A DNA stretch of 64,000 nt from Zizania palustris. Lineage: Eukaryota; Streptophyta; Magnoliopsida; Poales; Poaceae. The stretch spans positions 65,020,642 through 65,084,641 of the forward strand of contig JAAALK010000283.1 of NCBI GenBank assembly GCA_019279435.1, in the 5' to 3' direction. Below the pieces are notes generated by a model. It saw only the letters and a program-made list of their open reading frames with translations, made no database searches and had not been told where the DNA came from. Both the position numbers and the translations under genes were made by a program. Shown here piece after piece: positions 1 to 9,784 of the stretch (positions are counted from its first letter, which is position 1; every line of letters starts with the position of its first letter).

Positions 1-934
1 AAGACACTGTTCCTAGGATGCTAAAATTTGCAACTTGAAAAATTGTGTTCTTTATTCATGGATATTCATCAAAATGTTTCATTCATCTGAATCAAAATCA
101 AAAATTCCATGATTTGCCTGGTTTAAATGAAAAGATCCAGGAGGGTTTGTTTGTCGCACTACTCTATTCTAGACTGCTTACCATTGCACTTTGGTCTGAA
201 CTGGGATAGTGTAGTGTATGCCAAAATCACCGCCTTAAGCTTCAGATGGCTTTCTTGCCTAGGCTTGGCTTGATTGGAAAGTATAAGGTGGACAAACAAA
301 TAACCCCTGGCATTAAGAAAAAGAACAACAAAATTAATTGCTCATCAAGGTTGCTTTCACAGCTCCTTTTGAACAAGACTTGTCTGTCTAGGGTAGAACT
401 TGTTAGCTTTGCGCAGTCCTTGCCTTCACATGTCTAGCTGCTTTGATTCAGTGGTGATGCTTTTACTTCCAAATGACAAAATCACATGCCGTCATCTTGT
501 TTCACAGATTGTTAAATTGAGCTGAGCACATGAGTCATTGGTATTAATATTGGCATATTTTTGCATTCATATGTCTTTGCAATTCTATTCATTTCGAAGC
601 TTTGCATCTTTTGACATGCTCCTTGATGCTTGCATTGCCAAAGGGGGAGAGATTTTGCTATGTTCTCTGCTGCAAGAAGGCATTATTTCTAAAGGGGGAG
701 AGATTTTTGACATAAAGGGGGAGATACATTTGCTCAACTCAGGGGGAGTTTTTTATCCAAAGGGAGTTTTGCCGAAGGGGCTTTTACTTCTTTTTCAAAG
801 GGGGAGAAAAATTCTTTTATCAAGTGACATGCTTTGGCTCTTTTCTGAGTTTTTATGGTCACTTGTGTGCTGAAAGCTTTTACAATTTTCTTGAACTTGG
901 ATTTGGTTGTCAATGCACTCATCAAGGGGGAGAT
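1..934 (+). mobile_element. 3' non-coding tail of an upstream Sirevirus (partial)
   Basis: This stretch matches 8859-9784, the region between pol and the 3' LTR of copy 1, almost base for base; only a few substitutions and small indels are visible. Position 1 corresponds to 8859. It is therefore the end of the internal region of another element of the same family whose gag and pol lie left of the window. It has no coding sequence. From about 635 to 934 it carries a series of purine-rich words of the AAAGGGGGAGA type, ending in the true polypurine tract next to the LTR. Confidence 0.9.
924..934 (+). other. Polypurine tract of the upstream Sirevirus
   Basis: AAGGGGGAGAT lies directly before the TGAGAAACC start of the LTR. 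In LTR elements this tract primes plus-strand DNA synthesis. Confidence 0.85.
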
Positions 935-2916
935 TGAGAAACCAAGGGTGGTTTCGGTGTATGTGATGAGTGATTGACAGGATTATTTACCCTCTGTTCG
1001 AAGGGTACCTCCGAAGGGGCTTCGGAGGTGGTACCTCCGAAGGGTGTTCGGAGGTGTGTCACCGGAGTGTGTTCGGTGTTTGCTTGCTGCAGCTGTGCAG
1101 CGGAGTGTGCCTGTCGGAGGGGTCCGGCAGTACACGATGACAGGGTTCGTACCGATGGCTTCGGTACTTTGGGCGGTACACCGGAGTGTGTACCGGAGGT
1201 TACTAACCCGGAGAGGTCTCCGTAGTACTGGATACACTTGTCTGTTTGTCGGTGGTGCGCAGGGACTTCGGAGGCGACGGACAGGGTTCGAGCCAGGTGA
1301 ACCTGGGTCAAGCGGGTGGCTTGATGCCAGGGGAGCGGGGAGCTCCGTCACGGTGGCTGCGAAGGTGGTCCGGGTCGGTCCTCGGGTCGAGACGTGCCAG
1401 GTGAAGGCAGAGAGTGCGGAGCGTGGCTCCGGCTGAAGGTACTCCGAGACAAAGTCCTCGGAGGTGAGGCACTTCGAAGGTACTCCGAATGGAGTGACTT
1501 CGGAGTTGGTGGATCAAGTCCTCTGCGGAGGCAAGGAGTTCGAAGTGTGCTCCGGAGGGAGACACTCGAAGGTTACCCGACGAAGGTCTCAGAAGTCGAG
1601 GCGCATCGAAGGCATGGTCCGGGTGAGGCTCGTCGAGGAGTGTGCTCGGGAAGAGGCACTGCGACGGAGTGCTCATGGAATGCTTCATGCGGAGGCCTTG
1701 GACGAAGGAGGGACTTCGAAGGGTGGTACTCCGAAGGTGGGTCTTCGGAGTGAGGATGACTTGAGGTGCTTCGGCCATGCATGGCTTCGGTACACGGACG
1801 GACGGTGTTCGAGCTCGGAGTAGCTGCGAAGCCGTGGTGATCCACTCCGGAGGTGGTGGTGCGAAGGCCCAAGGGCTTTGACGGCTTCGGCTCAAAACCG
1901 TCACTGTATCGAAGGAATTCTTCGGCGGAGCGAAGGCCTTCAGGCTGCAGGCTTCTCGCCGAAGCTACCGCACCTTCGGGTGCGAAGGGAGGTTCCAGAA
2001 GTCAACTCTGTAAAGGCTGACACTGTCTGTTCTGAAAAAGGCTGACACTGTCCCCTCTGCAGCTGACAGAGAAGCCTCCAAAATAAAGGTGGACTACCTT
2101 TTGTACCCCTTAGTTCTGTAGAGTACAAATCTGTTGTAAACCCTAGGGGTAAAGTAGTCACTTCCTTAGGATGAAGCCGTGGGCTATAAATATGGGGGCT
2201 CGGTAGGAAACATTCAACACTTTGAGCATTTACTGTTGAGCTCCTGTAGACAGACCTCACTGTATTCATTCTGAGTTCAATACATTTTGTGTTCCTTGTT
2301 CAAGCGGCGAAGCCCTGCTTCTGTGTGCTTTTGCTTGAGCTCGTATTGCATACTTCGCTAGTTTTAGTTCACCGAAGCCTGTCTTGGCGAAGGGTGTTTT
2401 TATCGCGAAGTGTGATTTTACAGTGTGCTGTCGCTCTGTGTAACACGAGGCAAGACCTCGCTGCTTACTAGCGAAGCCCTGTTCTGTTCCCGTAGTGCTT
2501 CTTGTGTCGAAGCCCTTAGCGTAGTCCATTTGCGTGTGCGTGTAGACCTTCGGGTACGAAGCCCAGCACCCGTTGCTGTCGCCAAGTACTTGGTCGAAGT
2601 CCTCAGAGGGCTGTCCACTCTTGCGAAGGGTGAAGTGCGAAGCCTGCTCGAAGCACCTCGTGTGCGGAGCCTGCACTGACTTAGCAGAGTAGATTTTCGA
2701 GGGTTGTTAGTGGAGCGAAGTCTTCTTGGCTTCGAACTTTTGCTCCTGCGAAGCCTGTGTTCGGAGTTGTCGAAGGTACCTCCGAACCAGACCTTCGAAG
2801 GTTGTGTTCGAAGCCTGTTCCGCAGAAGACAGAACAGAACCGAAGGCTAAGTTTTTAGCCAGAAATTTTAAAAGCTCCCATTCACCCCCCCTCTGGTCGC
2901 CGTTTCCGGTCCAACA
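935..2916 (+). repeat. Sirevirus LTR A, shared by two tandem elements
   Basis: The 1982-bp LTR starts TGAGAAACC and ends CGGTCCAACA. It is preceded by a polypurine tract and followed by a primer-binding site, so it is at once the 3' LTR of the truncated upstream element and the 5' LTR of copy 1. By eye it differs from LTR B (9785-11763) at six substitutions and three one-base indels. The first kilobase is packed with short inverted words such as CTTCGGAGG and CCTCCGAAG. A TATA box lies near 2185. Confidence 0.95.
2185..2192 (+). promoter_or_regulatory. TATA box of LTR A
   Basis: TATAAATA sits in a context conserved in all the Sirevirus LTRs here (GGGCTATAAATATGGGGGC). Equivalent boxes are near 11034 (LTR B), 33194 (copy 2 5' LTR) and, on the minus strand, 62518-62527 (copy 3 5' LTR). 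Transcription would begin a few tens of bases downstream, defining the R region. Confidence 0.7.
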
Positions 2917-2918
2917 AT

Positions 2919-2930
2919 TGGTATCAGAGC
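2919..2930 (+). other. Primer-binding site, copy 1 (initiator Met-tRNA)
   Basis: TGGTATCAGAGC begins two bases after the end of LTR A. It is complementary to the 3' end of plant initiator methionine tRNA, the usual minus-strand primer for copia elements. Confidence 0.9.
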
Positions 2931-2980
2931 TGGTTAAGATCACCAGTTGACCTTAACCGGTTTTGTGATCTTTAGGCGAC
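2931..2980 (+). other. Leader with competing hairpins and an AACCGGTT palindrome
   Basis: Between the primer-binding site and the gag start, GGTTAAG (2932-2938) can pair with CTTAACC (2952-2958), while AAGATCAC (2936-2943) can pair with GTGATCTT (2965-2972). The two pairings exclude each other. The self-complementary AACCGGTT (2955-2962) would lie in the loop of the second hairpin. Copies 2 and 3 keep the same words, the second stem being one pair shorter. A role in RNA dimerisation or packaging is inference. Confidence 0.5.
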
Positions 2981-5444
2981 ATGGATAGAGGCAGTAAAAT
3001 TCCTCTGTTCGATGGGACATGACTTTGCATACTGGAAGGTGCGCATGGAGGCTTACTTGTTAAGCCAAGGAAATGCAATTTGGGAGATTGTGGACTCACA
3101 ATACTCCATCCCTGATACCCGCACCACTCAAACCGAAAAAGATCAGTATATTGCCAACTCGAAGGCAAGGAACATACTGTTCATTGGTTTGAGTCGGAGT
3201 GAGTTTGATAGGGTGCAGCACCTTAGGACTGCTAGGGAGATTTGGACAACACTCACTGTCTTTCATGAGGGCTCTGCTCAGATCAAGGCCAGGCGCCAAA
3301 GCACCTACAATCAACAGTATCAGCTGTTTGTGCAGGCACCTGGTGAATCTATAGATGCCATGTTTTCTCGTTTTGACGCGATAGTGAGTAACTTGCGATC
3401 CAACGGGACGCTTGCTTACAGTGATCACGATAGGGCTATCAAGCTTCTCTATGCTCTTGATCGTAGCATATGGGAAGTGAAGATATCCAGCATTGAGGAG
3501 TCCACAGGCTATGACACATTGACCTGTGACGAACTCTTTAGCAAGCTGAAGTCCACAGAGATTGCCAAGGCATCTCTTGCAGTGCACAGAAGCTCTTTGC
3601 CACAGCCATTGGCATTGGTTTCTAGCACTAGCCGTGGCACCACTGCAGAACCAAGCACATCAGGCACTTGTGTTCTTGCAGATGGTTTTGCTTTGTCCTC
3701 CCTGGTCTCCGTCACAAAGGAGCAGGTGGACACTCTAGCTGATGATGAGCTTGCTCTCATTGCCCGGAGGTTCACCCGCTTTCATCATGAGAGACGGGAT
3801 CAGAGGAGAAGTGGTTTTAGTGGCTGCTATGAATGTGGCGACACCTCTCACATTAAGGCCAATTGCCCCAAGGTCAAAAAGAGAGATGAGAGTGACCGCC
3901 CCAAATTCCACAAAAAGGAGAGGAAGCCCTTTGTGAAGGGCAAGCGCGGCAAGATGGCTAAGAAAGTAGCCAAGGCCGCTTCCAGAGCTTTTGTTGCTGC
4001 TCTCAGCGACATCGACACTTCCTCAACTGAGGAGTCGAGCTCTGAGGAGGAGGAGTCCCCAAGGAAGGAGGACAAGAAGGACAAGAAGGGACGTGACTTC
4101 ACCGGCCTTTGCTTCATGGCCGACAGCGATCACAGCGGCGATGAGCTTGACTCATCTGAGGTAAACCTATCATCTGACCAGCTACTAATTAAATTAGATG
4201 AGCTGAATGAAGTAGTGCTAGGTCAGGATAGATTACTTGTGCAAGCCGCTAGAGAAAGAAAAGACCTTAGACTTAGGCTAGAAAATGTTTCTACTGAATA
4301 TGCCATGCTTAAGTCTAAGTTTAATGATGCTGAATGTGAATCATGTTCTGTTGTCATGAGTGAGCTTGCTCAGTTGCGTTCTGTTCATGCTCAAACTCTT
4401 TCTGAGCTTGAGACTGCACAGAAGCAGCTTTTGGAGGTGGATTCTAGACCTCATGATATTATTGATTGCATGAACTGCTCTTTATTACGCGATAGCATTA
4501 TTTACGCTGATAAGCATGTTCATGATTTGGAGGCTAGATTGGAGAGGGCCGGTAGTTCTAAGGATGTGCAACCTGTTTGTGACACTTGCATTACCCTTAA
4601 GGACCAGCTAGGCACTGTTAGAGAGCGAGCTGAAAACCTCATGTCCGAAAATGAATACCTTCTTTCTGTGGTAAATAAATGCACTGAAGGGAAGGGTAGG
4701 ATGGATTTGCTCTTGGCCAAGACCAAGTTGTGTGCTGACAGAGCCGGGGTAGCTCTAGGTTTGGGTTTTGAGAGGATAGCTTCAGACAGTAAGACCAAAA
4801 CTGTTTTCACCTCTCCCACCACCCTAGAAAAGAGAGAGCTCTGTTGGACACCCCATCCAGCCAAAAAGCCTACCCATCCACCAAAGAAAACCACTCCTCC
4901 TGCCAAGAAAAATCCTCCCAAGAAAACCACTCAGAAGAAACCCAAGGAGCCTGTGAGAGTTGCTCCTGTGACCCATGAGAGTGCCCCCAGGAGAGTGTTT
5001 CATTGTTCTTATTGTCAGCGGGCGGGTCATTTGATTGGTTTCTGTTTCCGTCGCATCAAGGATGAGCGACGTGCACAGGCGATGAGCTATCAGGACATGC
5101 ATTACCCATCTTTAGGTATGCATGAGTCTGAGTTTTACTCTCGTCCTGTTTTAGAGGCTCCTCGTGCTTCTCGGAGAGGTTTTGCTCCTCGAGGTGTTCA
5201 CCATGTTCCATATGGTGGTAGACCTCGGGCGAGTAGCTTTGTACCTCGTCAGAGTAGGAGACCTCGACATGCTTTGCGTTCTTTGCATGTAGGTAGACCT
5301 CGCACTTTGCATCATTCTGATTTTTATGTGCGTAGACCATCTACTTTTACTGTGCCTACTACTCGTGTCACTCAGTGCTGGATGCCTCGTCATTATTTTA
5401 CTCACCCCAGCACTGAGCGATCGAGGCATTCTTATCATGTGTAG
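2981..5444 (+). pseudogene. gag: Sirevirus gag, copy 1 (frameshifted)
   Basis: This is the capsid/nucleocapsid polyprotein of a copia element. The family start codon is ATG at 2981, but a one-base insertion at about 3008-3013 shifts the frame. The rest reads open from 3012 to the TAG at 5442-5444 (810 aa). The N-terminal third is the copia-type gag domain; a CCHC zinc knuckle follows (CYECGDTSHIKANC), then a Lys/Ser/Glu-rich stretch, a long coiled coil, a Pro/Lys-rich linker, a second CCHC-like knuckle (CSYCQRAGHLIGFC) and an Arg-rich tail. Two pairs of compensating one-base indels (about 4497-4506 and 4828-4855) leave short out-of-frame windows. The stop is in frame with pol, 15 bases before the next feature's open region. 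Confidence 0.9.
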
Positions 5445-8400
5445 GCGACAGGTCGAGGCTTGGAGGGCACGTGGATCATGGACTCCGGTTGTTCGCGCCA
5501 CATGACCGGAGATGCAAATTGGTTCTCCAGCCTCACCACAACCAAGCAAAGGGAACATATCACCTTCGGAAACAATCGAAGGAGTAGAGTGAAAGGTAAA
5601 GGTGTGGTAAGAATTAATCGCAAACTTCACTCTCAAAGATGTTGCTTTGGTTGAAAACCTGGGATACAATTTGCTGTCTGTATCTCAGTTGCTTGATGAG
5701 GGCTTCGAAGTGCGATTTCATCGCGATACTTCGCAAGTGCTCAATTCTGATGGCGTTGTGGTGTGTAAGATCTTTAGGGTTGGGAGAGTTTTTGGAGCTG
5801 ATTTTTCAGAGTCGTCTGGTTCTTCTCATTGTCTTGTTGCACATTCGACTTCTGAGCTTTGGAAGTGGCATAGGAGACTAGGGCATATGAGCTTTGAGTT
5901 GCTCGCTCGTCTGAGCGCCCTAGGCTTGATCCGAGGATTGCCCAAGCTCAAGTTTGAGAAGAATTTAGTTTGCGCTCCTTGTCGACATGGAAAAATGATT
6001 GCCGCTTCGCATTCGCCAGTCACCACAGTGATGACTGAACAGCCCGGAGAACTTCTCCATATGGACACTGTAGGTCCTTCTCGGGTTAGTTCTTTAGGCG
6101 GCAAGTGGTATGTACTTGTTATTGTCGACGATTTCTCTCGCTACTCTTGGGTCTTCTTTCTTGCCAGCAAGGATGAAGTGTTTTCACACTTTCGGAGCTT
6201 GGCTTTGAGACTTTTCACTGAACTCCCAGGTGCATTAAAATTCATTCGAAGCGATAATGGCACCGAGTTCAAAAATAGTCTCTTTGTTGACTTTTGCATG
6301 GAGCATGGCATAGAACATCAATTCTCTGCTCCGCGGGTTCCTCAACAGAACGGTGTTGTTGAGAGGAAAAACCGCACTTTGGTTGAGATGGCTAGGACGA
6401 TGCTTGATGAGCATAGGACTCCTAGAAAATTCTGGGCTGAGGCCATGAACACTGCTTGTTACATCTCAAACCGAATTTTCTTGCGCTCAATTTTAAATTT
6501 GACATCTTATGAGCTGCGTTTTGGGAGACAGCCCAAGGTTACTCATCTTCGAGTTTTTGGCTGTCGCTGCTTTATCCTAAAACGTGGTAACTTGGATAAA
6601 TTTGAGTCGCGATCTTCTGACGGGATCTTTTTGGGTTATACTACTCATGGTCATTCTTATCGTGTTTATAACTTGGAAACTAACACTGTCATCGAGTCAT
6701 GTGATGTGACTTTTGATGAATCAACCCCCTCTGTTAGTTCTGCTTTTGAACAGGCAAATGAACACGACATGGAACAGACCTTATTCGAAGACGAAGATCC
6801 CGGAGAATTCGAGGATGATCCCCTACTACCCTCGACATCAACCCCCGAAGCTGACCCCGCTTCTACTACTTCGGCACGAGGTCCCGAAGCGACTACCTCA
6901 ACATCGGTCATCTTGGACCACTCCAACGCACAAGTTGAGGGGGAGACTGCATCCCGCCGCGAGGCTCCACATCATGTTCAAAGGATGCACCCTCCCGAGC
7001 AGATCATTGGTGAGCTTGATCAAAGGGTAACACGTTCTCACGCTCATTTCACTAATGCTGCTTTTGTTGCTTCTTTCGAGCCCTTAGATGTTAGTCATGC
7101 ACTTTCTGATTCTAGTTGGATCAATGCCATGCATGAAGAGCTTGAGAATTTTGAAAGAAACCAAGTCTGGACTTTAGTTGATCCTCCACCAAATGTTCAT
7201 TTCATTGGAACAAAATGGATTTTCAAAAATAAACAAGGGGAGGATGGGACAATTGTTAGAAATAAGGCTAGACTTGTAGCTCAGGGCTTTTCTCAACTAG
7301 AAGGGATTGATTTTACTGAAACTTTTGCACCTGTTGCTCGCCTTGAGGCCATTAGGATTTTGCTTGCCTTTGCGACATCCCGGGGATTCAAACTCTATCA
7401 AATGGATGTCAAAAGTGCTTTTCTTAATGGCTTCATAGGTGAAGATGTTTATGTAAAACAACCCCCTGGTTTTGAAAACCCCAAGTACCCACATAAAGTC
7501 CTTAAACTTCATAAGGCTCTTTATGGACTCAAGCAGGCCCCTCGGGCTTGGTATGATAGACTTAAGTCTTTTCTGCTTGAGCGAGGGTATTTGATGGGCT
7601 CTGTTGATAAAACTTTGTTTACTCTCAAGCATGGCAAAGATTTCCTCCTAGTACAGATTTATGTGGATGATATCATCTTTGGTGGCTCTTCTCATGCTTT
7701 GGTTGCCGAGTTTGCAGATACCATGAGCAGGGAGTTTGAAATGTCGATGATGGGTGAACTCACCTTTTTCCTTGGTTTGCAAATCAAGCAAAGCAAACAA
7801 GGTACTTTTGTCCACCAGACAAAGTACACCAAGGACCTGCTCAAGAAGTTCGACATGTCCGATGCGAAGCCCCTCGCCACTCCAATGGCTACATCTGTAG
7901 CATTGGACCCTGACGAAGATGGAGAAGCCGTAGATCAGAAGGAGTTCCGGAGCATGATCGGCTCCCTCCTCTACTTGACTGCCACGAGGCCGGACATACA
8001 CTTCGCTGTGTGTCTGTGCGCTCGTTTTCAGGCTTCACCACGAGCTTCGCACCGCCAAGCGGTTAAGCGCATTCTAAGGTATCTCAAACACACCCTTGAA
8101 TTTGGCATATGGTATTCATCGTCTTCATCTTTATGTCTTAGAGGTTATTCAGATGCGGATTTTGCTGGGTGTAGAATTGATAGGAAGAGTACCTCTGGTA
8201 CTTGTCATTTTCTGGGTACGTCTCTGGTTTGCTGGTCTTCCCGCAAACAGTCTAGTGTTGCACAATCGACGGCTGAGGCCGAATATGTTGCTGCAGCTAG
8301 CTGTTGCTCTCAGATTTTGTGGATGGTTTCCACTTTGCGGGATTTCGGGTTAGATTATAAGAGTGTTCCACTTTTCTGTGATAACACTAGTGCTATTTGT

Positions 8401-8613
8401 ATTGCAAACAACCCGGTTCAGCACTCCAGAACCAAACACATTGATGTACGGTATCATTTTCTCAGAGATCACAATGAGAAGGGTGATATTGAACTTCAAT
8501 ATGTTGATACCCAACACCAGCTTGCCGATATTTTTACAAAACCCCTCGATGCTTCTCGATTTGCTTACTTGCGTGGGGAACTTGGTATTTGTCATCCCTA
8601 CGGCATTGTGTGA
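5445..8613 (+). pseudogene. pol: Sirevirus pol, copy 1 (frameshifted)
   Basis: The pol polyprotein follows the gag UAG in the same frame. The protease motif MDSGCSRHM is read first. A one-base insertion near 5618, absent from copies 2 and 3, then breaks the frame, and the remainder is open from 5647 to 8613. That part holds the HHCC zinc finger and DD35E integrase, the RT with MDVKSAFLNG and YVDD, and RNase H ending in a QLADIFTKPL motif. Apart from the frameshift the protein is nearly the same as the 1050-aa pol of copies 2 and 3. The copy is inactive for protease fused to the downstream enzymes unless frameshifting occurs. Confidence 0.92.
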
Positions 8614-9784
8614 GGGGGAGCTGATTTTAATTGTCTTGCATATGCTCATTATGTGTGGAATTGCACTTACATCTTTTGCTATTATATGCCGGCTTTTAAT
8701 TCAAAGAAATCATGTCAGCTCAGCTCTATGAAATATGTCTGGAACATTGATTGTGCATGATGTTTTATTTTCTAAAATCAAAACTTGCTCACTGCTCAAT
8801 CGTGTATCTAGTTTGTTTAGGCAGGACTACTTTTAGCTATCTTTTTCTACTTGACAGCAAGACACTGTTCCTAGGATGCTAAAATTTGCAACTTGAAAAA
8901 TTGTGTTCTTTATTCATGGATATTCATCAAAATGTTTCATTCATCTGAATCAAAATCAAAAATTCCATGATTTGCCTGGTTTAAATGAAAAGATCCAGGA
9001 GGGTTTGTTTGTCGCACTACTCTATTCTAGACTGCTTACCATTGCACTTTGGTCTGAACTAGGATAGTGTAGTGTATGCCAAAATCACCGCCTTAAGCTT
9101 CAGATGGCTTTCTTGCCTAGGCTTGGCTTGATTGGAAAGTATAAGGTGGACAAACAAATAACCCCTGGCATTAAGAAAAGAACAACAAAATTAATTGCTC
9201 ATCAAGGTTGCTTTCACAGCTCCTTTTGAACAAGACTTGTCTGTCTAGGGTAGAACTTGTTAGCTTTGCGCAGTCCTTGCCTTCACATGTCTAGCTGCTT
9301 TGATTCAGTGGTGATGCTTTTACTTCCAAATGACAAAATCACATGCCGTCATCTTGTTTCACAGATTGTTAAATTGAGCTGAGCACATGGTCATTGGTAT
9401 TAATATTGGCATATTTTTGCTCCATATGTCTTTGCAATTCTGCTCATTTCGAAGCTTTGCATCTTTTACATGCTCCTTGATGCTTGCATTGCCAAAGGGG
9501 GAGAGATTTTGCTATGTTCTCTGCTGCAAGAAGGCATTATTTCTAAAGGGGGAGAGATTTTTGACATAAAGGGGGAGATACATTTGCTCAACTCAGGGGG
9601 AGTTTTTATCCAAAGGGAGTTTTGCCGAAGGGGCTTTTATTCTTTTCAAAGGGGGAGAAAAATTCTTTTATCAAGTGACATGCTTTGGCTCTTTTCTGAG
9701 TTTTTATGGTCACTTGTGTGCTGAAAGCTTTTCAATTTTCTTGAACTTGGATTTGGTTGTCAATGCACTCATCAAGGGGGAGAT
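8614..9784 (+). other. Non-coding 3' region with polypurine-tract array, copy 1
   Basis: No env-like ORF is visible here. From about 9494 the sequence repeats AAAGGGGGAGA-type words (near 9494, 9545, 9564, 9593, 9647) and ends with the true tract AAGGGGGAGAT at 9774-9784 against LTR B. Repeated polypurine-like tracts are a known Sirevirus trait. The same block occurs at 1-934, 39623-40745 and, inverted, 54930-56104. Confidence 0.85.

Noticed and set aside
935..1904. Open frames of 119-198 codons on both strands in LTRs A-C
   Set aside because: Same cause: GC-rich short repeats with few stops in any frame.
8363..8731. Possible env-like ORF after pol (MFHFSVITLVLF, 122 codons; also in copies 2 and 3)
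   Set aside because: It overlaps RNase H in another frame and its hydrophobic start is a frame shadow. No separate ORF with signal peptide and membrane anchor exists before the polypurine tract.
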